NCBI GenBank assembly: GCA_040905685.1
Contig: JBBDRB010000055.1
Span: 61,467 to 125,466 of the forward strand
Source: JBBDMU01 sp040905685
GTDB lineage: Bacteria; Bacteroidota; Rhodothermia; Balneolales; Natronogracilivirgulaceae
DNA length: 64,000 nucleotides
Reading direction: 5' to 3'
The notes beneath the pieces were generated by a model that did not search any database, was not told the DNA's origin, and was given only the letters and a program-made list of their open reading frames with translations. This document shows, in pieces, positions 54,119 to 63,999 of this stretch. How positions within the stretch are numbered: position 1 is the stretch's first letter; every line of letters starts with the position of its first letter. The translations under genes were made by a program, and so were the position numbers.

Positions 54119-55111
54119 TCAATCCTGCATATACACGGCTGCATCTTCTGCAAAATAGGTGGCGATTAAGCTGCAGCCGGCCCTTTTAAAAGCGATCAGG
54201 CTTTCCATAACGGCCTCCTTTTCGTCAATCCAGCCTTTATCGGCGGCCGCCTTGATCATGGCATATTCTCCCGAAACATGGTAAGAGGCCACAGGCAGGG
54301 TTGAGGTTTCGGCTATGGCGCGTACTACATCCAGATAGGGCAGGCCCGGTTTGACCATCAGGATATCGGCCCCCTCTGCGGCATCGGTTTCAGCCTCCCG
54401 GACGGCTTCCCTGACGTTGGCCGGATTCATCTGATAGGTTTTTTTATCACCAAATCCCGGAGCGGAATCCAGGGCATTGCGAAAGGGGCCGTAAAAGCAG
54501 GATGCGTACTTGGCGCTGTAAGCCATAATCCCGGTATCGGCAAAACCCTGTTCTTCAAGCGCCCGCCTGATGGCCAATATCCGCCCGTCCATCATATCGG
54601 AGGGAGCGGTAAAATCAGCACCCGCTTTTGCATGGGAAACCGACATTTTCGCCAGCACTTCCAGGGTAGGATCGTTAAGTATTTTTCCATTTTCCACAAT
54701 ACCGTCATGACCATCCGAAGAATAAGGATCCAGAGCCACGTCGGTCATCACGCAAAGTTCAGGAAGGCGGTCCTTCAGGGATTTTACGGCTCGCTGCATC
54801 AGTCCGTCCTCGTTCAGGGCTTCGGATCCGCCGGGATCCTTTTTCTCCTCGGGGACCCTGGCAAACAGCAAAACGGCAGGTATGCCAAGATTATGCAATC
54901 GTTCGGCTTCCTTGACCAAAAGATCGGCGCTGAAACGAAAATAACCCGGCATAGAGAGGATGGGTTCTTTCAGATCGCTGCCTTCAATCACGAAAAGAGG
55001 GGCCATTAAATCCGATACCTGCAGATGATGCTCGGCGGCTATGCTGCGCACAGCGGCCGATGAGCGTAAACGGCGGCCGCGATGGAAGGGAAACATTAAC
55101 CTACTGATCAT
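54119..55111 (-). CDS. hemB: Porphobilinogen synthase (ALA dehydratase)
   Basis: The 330-residue enzyme joins two 5-aminolevulinate molecules. Motifs are GADFTAPSDMMDGRILAIRRAL, MAYSAKYASCFYGPFRNALDSAPGFGDKKTYQMNPAN with one active Lys, and GADILMVKPGLPYLDVV with the Schiff-base Lys. A good AAGGAGAG ribosome site precedes the ATG. It starts 14 bases after sthA, so sthA, hemB, hemL and the MFS gene appear to form one transcript. Confidence 0.96.
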   Translation of the reverse strand: MISRLMFPFHRGRRLRSSAAVRSIAAEHHLQVSDLMAPLFVIEGSDLKEPILSMPGYFRFSADLLVKEAERLHNLGIPAVLLFARVPEEKKDPGGSEALNEDGLMQRAVKSLKDRLPELCVMTDVALDPYSSDGHDGIVENGKILNDPTLEVLAKMSVSHAKAGADFTAPSDMMDGRILAIRRALEEQGFADTGIMAYSAKYASCFYGPFRNALDSAPGFGDKKTYQMNPANVREAVREAETDAAEGADILMVKPGLPYLDVVRAIAETSTLPVASYHVSGEYAMIKAAADKGWIDEKEAVMESLIAFKRAGCSLIATYFAEDAAVYMQD

Positions 55112-55125
55112 CTGCGCAACTCTCC

Positions 55126-56571
55126 TTAACTTTCCTCAAACATTTTTTTATACTTCACGCCTGCTTTTTCCACCCGGTTCACCCCGTTGAACGCAGCGAT
55201 GCGATAGGCTTCGGCATAGCTGGGATAATTTATCACATTCCGTATAAAGTAGCGTATATCACCTTTCATTGCAATCACGGCCTGGCCAATGTGGATGATC
55301 TCACAGGCGGCATCACCTACGATATGCACACCCAGCAGGCGAAGGGTCTCCGTTTCAAAAACCAGCTTGAGCCTGCCCATGCGATGTTTGCTGATATCCG
55401 CCTTGGTGAGCCGTTCATACCTGGCCCTTCCTACGGTAACGTTAAGGCCCTTGTCTCCGGCCTCTTTTTCAGTCAGCCCGAACGCGGCAACCTCCGGAAT
55501 GCTGTATATGGAAACCGGAGCCTTATCCTGGCCTTCCGTGGTTTTGTTCCCGAACATGTTGGTGGATGCCAGCATACCCTGAGAAAACGCCAGGGAGGCC
55601 AGGGCCGGCGGACCGGTAACATCGCCTGCCGCGTAGATGGAGTCAATATTGGTATTGAACTTATCATCCACGTTGATAAAGCCGCGCTTATTCGTTTTGA
55701 TACCCAGCTCCTTGAGTCCGAGATTGGCGATATTCGGGTAAAAGGAACCAAAATACAGGACCTGCTCCGTTTCTATCACGCGGGCCTCTTCTGAGCCGTG
55801 AATATTAAACCTTACTTCGGTCCGGTTTCTGAGCGGATTGTACTGTACACCCTGTATATTTACATCGTTGTGTATGGCTATGCGGTAAGACTGAAGGATT
55901 TCGTTGAACACCTCCTTTATTTCCTGGTCCAGAAAATAAAAGTAATCGTGCTTGTCGTTGAGGATGGTAACTTTCGTTCCGAGCGCCCTGAAGATGGTGG
56001 CGTATTCAAAGGCATGGACATTGGCCCCGACAATCACCAGCCGCCGTGGAATGTGATGAAGGTCCATGAGGGAATGTATATCCAGGACCTTGATGTGGTC
56101 AATCCTGAAATTCTCCGGCGGTACGGGATGGCGTCCGGTGGCTATCAGTATATAGCCGGTACTTATTTTATTTACGTTACCGTCTTTATCGGTGATCTCA
56201 ACGGTATGAGGATCGGCAATGCGGGCAAATCCCCGGGCGATGTCGACCTCATTTTTCTTAAGATTGGCCCATATCTCTGCATTCTCATTGTTGAGGACCT
56301 TATCCTTGTATTTAAGAACGTCTTTCATCCTGAATCGCTGAAAGGGTTTCAGGCCTTCTTTGTCACCGAACTGGGATGTGAACTTATAGATATTGAGTGC
56401 GGTTTCCCGGAGCGCTTTACTGGGCACCGTTCCGCTGTTGATCCAGGTTCCTCCCAGATCCTCTTTTTCTTCAACGATCAAAACGCTCTTGTCGAATTTG
56501 GAGGATTGCATGGCGCATGAAAATCCCGCCGGGCCACTGCCAATGATTATTACATCATAATGTTGCTTCAT
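55126..56571 (-). CDS. sthA: Soluble pyridine nucleotide transhydrogenase
   Basis: The flavoprotein begins MKQHYDVIIIGSGPAGFSCAMQSSKF (FAD site) and contains GGTWINSGTVPSKALRETAL. This has Thr in place of the redox Cys of lipoamide dehydrogenases, the mark of SthA. RRLVIVGANVHAFEYATIFRALG is the NAD site and INVDDKFNTNIDSIYAAGDVTGPPAL the second FAD motif. It moves reducing power between NADPH and NAD. I use the ATG at 56571 (481 residues); the open frame reaches 56625 but the extra 18 residues are not family-like. Confidence 0.9.
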   Translation of the reverse strand: MKQHYDVIIIGSGPAGFSCAMQSSKFDKSVLIVEEKEDLGGTWINSGTVPSKALRETALNIYKFTSQFGDKEGLKPFQRFRMKDVLKYKDKVLNNENAEIWANLKKNEVDIARGFARIADPHTVEITDKDGNVNKISTGYILIATGRHPVPPENFRIDHIKVLDIHSLMDLHHIPRRLVIVGANVHAFEYATIFRALGTKVTILNDKHDYFYFLDQEIKEVFNEILQSYRIAIHNDVNIQGVQYNPLRNRTEVRFNIHGSEEARVIETEQVLYFGSFYPNIANLGLKELGIKTNKRGFINVDDKFNTNIDSIYAAGDVTGPPALASLAFSQGMLASTNMFGNKTTEGQDKAPVSIYSIPEVAAFGLTEKEAGDKGLNVTVGRARYERLTKADISKHRMGRLKLVFETETLRLLGVHIVGDAACEIIHIGQAVIAMKGDIRYFIRNVINYPSYAEAYRIAAFNGVNRVEKAGVKYKKMFEES

Positions 56572-56732
56572 AACTGTATTGCTTTGTTCCGTCAGGGCTG
56601 ATACGTAATCGGCCCGTACCGGCATCCGGGTAAAAATTTACGTAGGCAAGATAGAGGATAATTAATCTAAATTGGAGTGCTAATTTCAGGTTAACCGTCT
56701 CCATACCTGATGGAACCAAAAAACAGGAACAA

Positions 56733-56766
56733 TTGTTTCATAACTTTCAAATGGATGTTATATTTA
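56733..56766 (+). promoter_or_regulatory. Possible promoter of the superoxide dismutase gene
   Basis: TTGTTT (56733-56738) and TATATTTA (56759-56766) are separated by 20 bases and lie about 60 bases before the start codon. The downstream box is one base off the Bacteroidota TAnnTTTG. Confidence 0.35.
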
Positions 56767-56824
56767 AAACATTGAAATAGAATAGTTAAGCAATTATTAA
56801 TCATTAGACACAAGGAAAATAAAA

Positions 56825-57445
56825 ATGGCTTATTCACTTCCTGATTTACCGTACTCGTATGATGCCCTGGAGCCCAGTATCGATGCAAAAACCATGGAGA
56901 TTCATCATACCAAGCACCATCAAACCTATATCGACAAAGTAAACAATGCGTTGAAGGGAAATGCCCTGGCGGACAGCCCCATTGAAGAGGTCCTGAAAAA
57001 TATTGATCAGGTTCCTTCAGACATCCGTCAGGCCGTAATAAACAATGGCGGCGGACACGCAAACCACAGTCTTTTCTGGACGCTGCTGAGCCCTGATGGA
57101 GGAGGCCTGCCCATGGGTGAGTCCGGCAAAGCCATAAGCGACTCGTTTGGTAACTTTGAAGCCTTCCAGGAAGAATTTGCCAATGCCGGCAAAACCCGTT
57201 TCGGATCCGGCTGGGCGTGGCTTGTACTTAATGACGCCGGAGAACTTGAAGTTACCTCTACGGCCAATCAGGATTCTCCGTTGATGGAGGGCCTGATACC
57301 GGTTCTCGGTCTGGATGTTTGGGAACACGCCTATTATCTGAACTATCAGAACAGGCGTCCGGATTATATCAACGCCTTCTGGAACGTTGTTAACTGGAGT
57401 CAGGTAGAGCGCCTGTATACGGAAGCACGGGCTGCGGTATCCTGA
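56825..57445 (+). CDS. sodA: Superoxide dismutase, Fe/Mn type
   Basis: The 206-residue enzyme has all metal ligands: His in MEIHHTKHHQTYIDKVN, His in NNGGGHANHSLFW, and Asp and His in GLDVWEHAYYLNYQNRRPDYI. No export signal, so cytoplasmic. Sequence reading cannot decide between Fe and Mn with certainty; GGGLPMGE and FGSGWAWLVL are common to both. An AAGGAAA ribosome site precedes the ATG. Confidence 0.95.
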   Translation: MAYSLPDLPYSYDALEPSIDAKTMEIHHTKHHQTYIDKVNNALKGNALADSPIEEVLKNIDQVPSDIRQAVINNGGGHANHSLFWTLLSPDGGGLPMGESGKAISDSFGNFEAFQEEFANAGKTRFGSGWAWLVLNDAGELEVTSTANQDSPLMEGLIPVLGLDVWEHAYYLNYQNRRPDYINAFWNVVNWSQVERLYTEARAAVS

Positions 57446-57560
57446 TTAACAATCGCAAAGGTGAATGCAAACCGGTTATTCGCTGCACGTTCAGCGGACG
57501 GCCGGTATTTGTTTTGGACCGGAAATAAAAAAACAATAATCTGTGGAGATATGCGCTCTA

Positions 57561-57593
57561 TTCACAAAAGAATATTAATTTTGCTTATATTTG
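57561..57593 (+). promoter_or_regulatory. Bacteroidota-type promoter of the bacilliredoxin gene
   Basis: TATATTTG (57586-57593) fits the -7 box TAnnTTTG exactly. TTCACA (57561-57566) lies 19 bases upstream as the -33 element. The boxes are 48 bases before the start codon. Confidence 0.45.
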
Positions 57594-57640
57594 AACTCAA
57601 TATATGAGCAAATCAATACAGATTAAACTGAGAGGAAATC

Positions 57641-58081
57641 ATGCAATTTGGACATGGTATAGGACCCAATACTACATGGATGCGCGAAGAACTTACGGAG
57701 GTTGGCATCGAAGAACTTAAAACTCCGGAAGAAGTGGACGGCGTAATGAAAGATCAGGAAGGCACCATGCTTCTTGTCATCAATTCCGTTTGTGGATGCG
57801 CTGCAGGAAATGCCCGTCCCGGTGTGAAGCTGGCCCTGGGCAACAGCAAGTTGCCTGAAAAAATTTATACCGTTTTTGCCGGCCAGGATAAAGAGGCCAC
57901 TTCCAAAGCCAGGGAGTATTTCGCCGACTTTCCGCCGTCATCACCTTCATTTGCCTTTATAAAGGACGGTGAAGTTAAGGCCATGATCCCGCGGCATCGC
58001 ATCGAGGGCAGAAATGCTCAACAGGTGGCCGATGATCTGGTTATGGTGTTTAATGCTTATTGTGATGAAAAAGTTTCCTGA
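57641..58081 (+). CDS. Bacilliredoxin (BrxA/BrxB, YphP/YqiW family)
   Basis: The 146-residue protein carries the CGC redox centre in VINSVCGCAAGNARPGVKLAL, and IYTVFAGQDKEATSKAREYF and PSSPSFAFIKDGEVKAMIPRHRIEGR, all typical of this thioredoxin-like family. In Firmicutes it removes bacillithiol from oxidised proteins; bacillithiol is also made by many Bacteroidota, so the same role is likely. It sits in a stress-type neighbourhood with superoxide dismutase. Confidence 0.92.
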   Translation: MQFGHGIGPNTTWMREELTEVGIEELKTPEEVDGVMKDQEGTMLLVINSVCGCAAGNARPGVKLALGNSKLPEKIYTVFAGQDKEATSKAREYFADFPPSSPSFAFIKDGEVKAMIPRHRIEGRNAQQVADDLVMVFNAYCDEKVS

Positions 58082-58105
58082 TCGATTGGCAGTTGCAGGG
58101 ATACG

Positions 58106-60532
58106 ATGAAGCTTGCCAAAGCCATTGTATCCCTTTTTATTACGTTGGGTCTCATCTATTCGATGAACCAGCGCATGGGCTCTGTCCCGCCACCCGGTAA
58201 GTTCCTTGATCCGTTTTCCGGATTTTGGCAGAATGCCGAAAAACCAGCTGACGGCGGGGAATTGTCTGTTCCGGGGCTGAAGGAAGCGGTTACCGTTGTT
58301 TATGATGACCGCGGGGTTCCGCATATTTTCGCCCAAAACGATCAGGACCTGTATTTTGCCCAGGGCTATGTGACCGCCACCGACCGTTTATGGCAAATGG
58401 AATTTCAGACCCAGGCCGCGGCCGGACGTATATCCGAGCTGGTTGGGGAAGCCGGTATTGAATTTGACCGTTTTCACCGGAGGCTGGGAATGGTTCACGG
58501 AGCGCGGAATACACTGGCGGCCATGCAGTCGGATTCGCTGAGCCGGTCTGCCGTAATGGCTTATTCCGATGGAGTTAATGCCTACATCAAGGCTCTCGAC
58601 CGCCGCAGTCTTCCACTCGAATACAAGCTGCTTGACTATAAGCCTGAACCCTGGTCACCGCTCAAGGTAGCCTTGATGGTGAAGAATCTGGCCAATACGC
58701 TTACGGGAAGCAGCTCGGACCTGGAAATGACCAACACGCTAAAGGTGATCGGGCCGGACCTGATGGATAAGCTGTTTCCCAAATCGGCACCCTATACCAA
58801 CCCCGTCATTCCGGAAGGGACCGAATGGGACTTTGAACCTTTGCAGGCCCGGGGACCGGATACCGTTTTCACTCCCCGGATTTTGAAAAATGGATTCCAT
58901 ATTGAGCATAACCCGGGTATAGGCAGCAACAACTGGGCAGTTGACGGCAGCAAGACCCGGTCGGGCCATCCGATGCTGGCCAATGACCCTCATCTTAACC
59001 TGACCCTGCCTTCCATATGGTATGAAGCCCAGCTTTCCTCTCCAACGATAAACGTATATGGAGCAACTTTGCCAGGAGCTCCGGGTGTCATCATCGGTTT
59101 TAACGAACACATCTCCTGGGGGGTAACCAATACGGGGGCCGATGTCATGGACATCTATGAAATCGAGTTCCAGGATGAAAGCCGTGAGCGGTATCTCCAT
59201 GACGGGCAATGGAAACAAACGCGCATGGAAGCAGAAGAGATTAAAGTACGGGGCGGGGAAACCGTTCCGGATACCATAGTTTACACCCACCACGGACCCG
59301 TCACATTGCAAAAGGGAGAGGAGGCCTTCGTGGACCTTACCGCGCCGGAACATGCGATACGGTGGATTGCCCATGATGAATCCAACGAAGTGCTTGCTTT
59401 CCTGAAAATTAACCGGGCGGAGAACTACGGGGATTTTGTAGAAGGGCTGCGGCATCATTATGCGCCGGCCCAGACCTATGCCTATGCGGATACAGACGGC
59501 AATATAGCCCTTTGGAGCAATGGCCGCTTTCCTCTTCGCTGGGACGGGCAGGGTGACTATATCAGTGACGGGAGGGATCCGCTCTACGACTGGCAGGGCT
59601 GGGTGCCTCATGAACACAACCCCCACGAAAAAAACCCCGCACGGGGCTATGTGAGTTCAGCCAACCAGAAGCAGGTCGGCAGTGATTATCCCTATTATCT
59701 GGGCTGGATGTTCGCCCCCAACGAAAGGGCAATTCGTCTGGACGAGTTACTGGACGGGGCAACCGGTATGGATAAAGGATACATGCAGCAAATGCAGAAC
59801 GATAATCTGAGTCTGCATGCCCGGACCCTGTTGCCGTTCCTGCTGGAGCGAATGGACAACCGCCGGCTGAGCGGCCATCAGCATCGTCTCTTCTGCGCAC
59901 TCGGGGAGTGGGATTATCAGATGATGCCCGAAAGTAAAGCGGCCACTGTATTTCATTTCTGGTGGGAGGAATTATACGATTCCGTTTGGCAGGCCATCTA
60001 TAAGAACAATGACAGCCGTTTTATCAAATATCCGGACCGTGACCATACCGTATATCTCATGGTTACCGAGCCGGACTCCGGCCTGTTCCAACTGGAACGG
60101 GACGGATATACCGTGACCCTGGATGATCTCATTTATGAATCATTCATACGCGTTGAAGAAGATCTCCTACAGCGACACGGCCGCCTCGGGGAAGCATGGC
60201 AGTGGGGGCACGCCCAGGGGGTGAACATTAGCCATCTGGCCGGCATTCCCGGTCTGGACAGCGGCAAACTGTTTGCAGGCGGTGATGACGGGGTGCTGAA
60301 TGCGACCAGAAGAGGCAACAACGGGCCGTCATGGAGAATGGTCGTGGATATGGGCGATCCGGTTCGGGGCTACGGGGTATACCCGGGAGGACAATCGGGG
60401 AATCCCGGGTCGCGGCATTATGATCAGTTTATTGATCACTGGGTAAACGGACGGCTTTATGAGCTTTTGTTCCTGACCTCACCCGGTCAGGAAGTGGAAT
60501 CCGATCTGTACAGGCTCACCCTGAAGCCTTAG
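58106..60532 (+). CDS. Penicillin acylase family (Ntn-hydrolase) protein
   Basis: The 808-residue precursor has an N-terminal hydrophobic signal (AKAIVSLFITLGLIYSM), an alpha-chain part (VVYDDRGVPHIFAQNDQDLYFAQGYVTATDRLWQMEFQTQAAAGRISELVG) and the beta-chain start at GIGSNNWAVDGSKT, where the Ser of GSNNW becomes the N-terminal nucleophile after self-cleavage. LANDPHLNLTLPSIWYEAQL follows as expected. It probably hydrolyses amides, such as acyl-homoserine lactones or N-acyl compounds, in the periplasm; the true substrate is unknown. Confidence 0.92.
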   Translation: MKLAKAIVSLFITLGLIYSMNQRMGSVPPPGKFLDPFSGFWQNAEKPADGGELSVPGLKEAVTVVYDDRGVPHIFAQNDQDLYFAQGYVTATDRLWQMEFQTQAAAGRISELVGEAGIEFDRFHRRLGMVHGARNTLAAMQSDSLSRSAVMAYSDGVNAYIKALDRRSLPLEYKLLDYKPEPWSPLKVALMVKNLANTLTGSSSDLEMTNTLKVIGPDLMDKLFPKSAPYTNPVIPEGTEWDFEPLQARGPDTVFTPRILKNGFHIEHNPGIGSNNWAVDGSKTRSGHPMLANDPHLNLTLPSIWYEAQLSSPTINVYGATLPGAPGVIIGFNEHISWGVTNTGADVMDIYEIEFQDESRERYLHDGQWKQTRMEAEEIKVRGGETVPDTIVYTHHGPVTLQKGEEAFVDLTAPEHAIRWIAHDESNEVLAFLKINRAENYGDFVEGLRHHYAPAQTYAYADTDGNIALWSNGRFPLRWDGQGDYISDGRDPLYDWQGWVPHEHNPHEKNPARGYVSSANQKQVGSDYPYYLGWMFAPNERAIRLDELLDGATGMDKGYMQQMQNDNLSLHARTLLPFLLERMDNRRLSGHQHRLFCALGEWDYQMMPESKAATVFHFWWEELYDSVWQAIYKNNDSRFIKYPDRDHTVYLMVTEPDSGLFQLERDGYTVTLDDLIYESFIRVEEDLLQRHGRLGEAWQWGHAQGVNISHLAGIPGLDSGKLFAGGDDGVLNATRRGNNGPSWRMVVDMGDPVRGYGVYPGGQSGNPGSRHYDQFIDHWVNGRLYELLFLTSPGQEVESDLYRLTLKP

Positions 60533-60533
60533 A

Positions 60534-61013
60534 TCAATCCCACAGGGAATGATTAAGCACGCCCGACAAAAAAACAATAAGGCACAGGTATAGGAACCAG
60601 TAGGGTTTGGTGTCCATAGGATTTTTTCCCAGTAAGGTAACCGTGACATTATACATCAGGCTGCGGTGGCCGGAAATCCAGTGATAAACCGATTCGCTCA
60701 GACGGGCAAACGTTTTGGATCTCTTATACAGGAAATAAAGCCATTTTCTTCGCTTCCCATAGGTAAAGCTTCGGTAAACCGCATGGGCTCCGCCATATAC
60801 CATACCGTCGGTTTCAATCAGGCGAACGGCTTCCTCAAAGGTTTTTTCCGGTATATCCGGAAACCGGGAGAGAGCGTCCTGGAATTTCTCAAAATCAACG
60901 TTATCATCGGTAATCAATTTCCACCGGATGATCCACCAATGACAAAATCCACATTTTCCATCCCAAAGCATCAATGGCTTCAGGGGGGGGTGATTGGTTT
61001 GCAAAGTTTTCAA
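60534..61013 (-). CDS. DCC-family (DUF393) thiol-disulfide oxidoreductase-like protein
   Basis: The 159-residue protein has the DGKCGFCHWW motif (D-x-x-C-x-x-C) near residue 19 that defines the family, then FEKFQDALSRFPDIPEKTFEEAVRLIETDGMVYGGAHAVYRSF. An extra C-terminal hydrophobic segment (PYWFLYLCLIVFLSGVLNH) suggests a membrane anchor. The cellular role of the family is poorly known. It is convergent with the penicillin acylase gene, one base away. Confidence 0.85.
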   Translation of the reverse strand: MKTLQTNHPPLKPLMLWDGKCGFCHWWIIRWKLITDDNVDFEKFQDALSRFPDIPEKTFEEAVRLIETDGMVYGGAHAVYRSFTYGKRRKWLYFLYKRSKTFARLSESVYHWISGHRSLMYNVTVTLLGKNPMDTKPYWFLYLCLIVFLSGVLNHSLWD

Positions 61014-61356
61014 ATCTATATTCCCCGCTTCAATGTTAAAATTTAAGTATTACCATTTGTAAGTTAGTTAATGACGAAAAAGATGAAACTTAAATTTCCT
61101 GTTTAGGCGTCCGTTAGTAAAATATAATCGCAAGCCTTTGCTATACTAAGAGGAAGTCATGAGCAAAATGTGACATCATTTTATAAAATCTTTTAATAAA
61201 GCCTTTGTTTTCTGCCAAAATAGCGGCTCATGCCACCAAAAAGTCAGACATGGACGTTACAGACCGGAAACTCCTGTTTAAAAGGCAGTAGTTAAATTAT
61301 GGTATGATATTAGCGTTACTATAAAAAAACATATTTTTAAACAAGGAGTAATCACG
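61014..61356. promoter_or_regulatory. Gap upstream of clpB
   Basis: These 343 bases hold no gene I can support. TATGAT at 61303-61308 with a TGG before it may be an extended -10 for clpB; no -35 and no CIRCE-type inverted repeat are seen. An AAGGAG ribosome site lies at 61343-61348, eight bases before the clpB start. Confidence 0.3.
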
Positions 61357-63999
61357 ATGAATCTGAATAAATTTACTTTAAAGGCACAGGAAGCCGTGCA
61401 GGGTGCCCTGGAATGGGCCGCTGACCGGAATCATCAGGCCCTGGAACCGGCACACCTGCTTAAATCCATGATCTCCGATCCGGAAAGCATAGCCGTTACC
61501 ATTATTAAAAAAATGGGCAGTTCCGTAGAAGTCCTGCAGGGCAAACTGGATGAGGCCCTCAAAAACATGCCGGTTGTGAAGGGATCCTCGGTTTCGGGAC
61601 AGTATATGTCTAACGAAACGAACGCCATTTTTGATAAAGCAAAAAAAGAAGCCGACAAACTGGAGGATGAATACATCAGTTCCGAGCACCTGCTGCTGGC
61701 TATGGCAGCCGGAAAAGACAAAACCGGTGGCATCCTGCGCGATCAGGGGGTTACCCGCGATAAGATCATGCAAGTAATGAAGGAGGTCCGCGGGTCCCAA
61801 AAAGTCGACGATCCGAATGCGGAAAGCCGGTATCAGGCATTGAAACGATACGCCCGGGATCTGAATGAACTTGCCGAAAAGAACAAGCTGGACCCTGTAA
61901 TCGGACGCGATCATGAGATCCGCAGGGTAATGCAAATCCTTAACAGGCGCACCAAAAACAATCCCGTGCTGATAGGCGAACCCGGCGTGGGCAAAACGGC
62001 CATAGCCGAGGGTATGGCCCTTCGTATTGTGAAGGGTGATGTTCCCGAAGGGTTGAAAACCAAACGCATCGTAGCCCTCGATATGGGGGCTTTGATCGCC
62101 GGGGCAAAGTTCCGGGGCGAATTTGAGGATCGCCTTAAAGCCGTGGTCAAAGAAGTTTCCGACTCCGACGGAGAGATTATCCTCTTCATCGATGAAATGC
62201 ATACGCTGGTCGGGGCCGGGGCCTCGGAAGGGGCCATGGATGCGGCCAACATTCTGAAACCAAGCCTGGCCCGGGGAGAAATGAGAGCCATTGGCGCTAC
62301 CACCCTCACTGAATACCGGAAATACATTGAGAAAGACAAGGCCCTGGAGCGGCGCCTTCAAACCGTATTCGTGGGTGAACCAACGGTGGAGGACACCATA
62401 TCCATTTTACGCGGGCTCAAAGAGCGCTATGAACTGCATCATGGGGTCCGGATCACCGATTCGGCCATTGTGGCTGCCGCCGAGCTGTCTCACCGCTATA
62501 TCTCCGGTCGCTTCCTGCCCGATAAGGCCATTGACCTGCTCGACGAATCGGCCTCCCGGCTTCGCATCGAGATCGATTCCATGCCGGAGGAGCTGGACAA
62601 CCTTGAACGTCAGATCCGTCAGCTCGAGATCGAAAGGGAAGCCTTAAAAAGAGAGAATGCCGTCGAGAAAATCGAGAATATTACCCGGGAACTGGCCGAT
62701 CTGACCGAATCCTACGAAAGCCTTAAGTCCCGCTGGAGCCGGGAACGGGACCTGATTCAGGACCTTCGCGGAATGAACCAGGCCATAGAAGCAGCCCGGC
62801 ATGAGGCCGATAAGGCCGAACGTAACGGCAATTACGGGAAAGTGGCCGAACTTCGTTACGGAACCATCAATAAACTCGAACGCGAGCTTGAAGAAACCCA
62901 GCATGCCCTTACGGAGCTTCAGGAAACCAGCTCCATGCTTAAGGAGGAGATCGATGCCGAAGATATCGCCGATATCATCTCCCGGTGGACCGGCATACCG
63001 GTGAGTAAAATGCTTCAGGGCGAACGGGCTAAGCTGCTGGTAATGGAAGAAGCTTTGCATAAACGGGTCATCGGTCAGCAGCAGGCCATTGAGGCCGTCT
63101 CCGATGCTGTTCGCCGCTCGCGTGCCGGACTGCAGGATGAAGATCGTCCGATAGGTTCGTTTATCTTTCTGGGCTCAACCGGGGTAGGTAAAACAGAACT
63201 GGCGCGGACCCTGGCCGATTACCTGTTTAATGATGAAAATGCCATGGTGAGAATTGACATGAGCGAGTATATGGAACGTCACAGCGTCAGTCGTCTGGTA
63301 GGGGCGCCTCCGGGCTATGTCGGCTATGATGAGGGCGGGCAATTAACCGAAGCGGTGAGGCGCAAGCCCTATTCGGTTATACTGCTGGATGAAATTGAAA
63401 AAGCTCATCCGGATGTCTTCAACATCCTGCTTCAGGTCCTGGATGACGGACGCCTGACCGATAACAAGGGCGTGACCGTTAACTTTACCAATTCGATCGT
63501 CATTATGACCAGCAATATCGGCTCCCACCTCATCCAGAGAAAAATAGAGGAGACAGACGGCCGGTTCTCTGCCGGGGCCTATGAGGAAATGCAGTCCGGG
63601 CTGCTGAATATGCTGAAGCAAACCATCCGGCCTGAATTTTTAAACAGGATCGATGATATCATTGTATTCCATCCGCTGGAGAAAAGCCATATTCGCAAAA
63701 TTGTGGATATTCAGCTGGAAAGGGTCAATAAAATGCTGATCCGCAACAAGGTCAGCCTGAATGTAACGGAACCGGTGAAAGACTGGCTGGCCGAACGCGG
63801 TTACGACCCGCAGTTTGGCGCACGGCCCCTGAAAAGGCTCATACAAACACAGCTTGTAAATAAACTGGCTTCGCTGTTATTGGGCAGGTCTACCGATGAT
63901 CCTGTTTCCTATGAGGTAACGGTGAATAAAAATGGAGAGGCCCTGGAATTCATTGAGGTTTTCAGTGATGTGGAAACGTGGGCTGAAGTCGAAGAATAG
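61357..63999 (+). CDS. clpB: ATP-dependent disaggregase ClpB
   Basis: The complete 880-residue Hsp100 protein has an N-domain (about 1-145; FTLKAQEAVQGALEWAADR), a first AAA+ module with GEPGVGKT at about 207, the coiled-coil M-domain (about 405-540; LERQIRQLEIEREALKRE and EKIENITRELADLTE), and a second AAA+ module with GSTGVGKTE at about 606 and the arginine-rich C-terminus (YDPQFGARPLKRLIQTQLVNKLA). It pulls apart protein aggregates with DnaK. The M-domain and lack of a ClpP tripeptide loop separate it from ClpA/ClpC. The stop is one base before the window end. Confidence 0.97.
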   Translation: MNLNKFTLKAQEAVQGALEWAADRNHQALEPAHLLKSMISDPESIAVTIIKKMGSSVEVLQGKLDEALKNMPVVKGSSVSGQYMSNETNAIFDKAKKEADKLEDEYISSEHLLLAMAAGKDKTGGILRDQGVTRDKIMQVMKEVRGSQKVDDPNAESRYQALKRYARDLNELAEKNKLDPVIGRDHEIRRVMQILNRRTKNNPVLIGEPGVGKTAIAEGMALRIVKGDVPEGLKTKRIVALDMGALIAGAKFRGEFEDRLKAVVKEVSDSDGEIILFIDEMHTLVGAGASEGAMDAANILKPSLARGEMRAIGATTLTEYRKYIEKDKALERRLQTVFVGEPTVEDTISILRGLKERYELHHGVRITDSAIVAAAELSHRYISGRFLPDKAIDLLDESASRLRIEIDSMPEELDNLERQIRQLEIEREALKRENAVEKIENITRELADLTESYESLKSRWSRERDLIQDLRGMNQAIEAARHEADKAERNGNYGKVAELRYGTINKLERELEETQHALTELQETSSMLKEEIDAEDIADIISRWTGIPVSKMLQGERAKLLVMEEALHKRVIGQQQAIEAVSDAVRRSRAGLQDEDRPIGSFIFLGSTGVGKTELARTLADYLFNDENAMVRIDMSEYMERHSVSRLVGAPPGYVGYDEGGQLTEAVRRKPYSVILLDEIEKAHPDVFNILLQVLDDGRLTDNKGVTVNFTNSIVIMTSNIGSHLIQRKIEETDGRFSAGAYEEMQSGLLNMLKQTIRPEFLNRIDDIIVFHPLEKSHIRKIVDIQLERVNKMLIRNKVSLNVTEPVKDWLAERGYDPQFGARPLKRLIQTQLVNKLASLLLGRSTDDPVSYEVTVNKNGEALEFIEVFSDVETWAEVEE

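Noticed and set aside
57490..57531. CCGGT/ACCGG inverted repeat after the superoxide dismutase gene
   Set aside because: It is followed by A-rich and not T-rich sequence on the plus strand and its loop is long, so it is not a convincing terminator.
61378..62361. 327-codon minus-strand open frame
   Set aside because: It mirrors the clpB frame, whose protein is unmistakable; the antisense product has no recognisable features.
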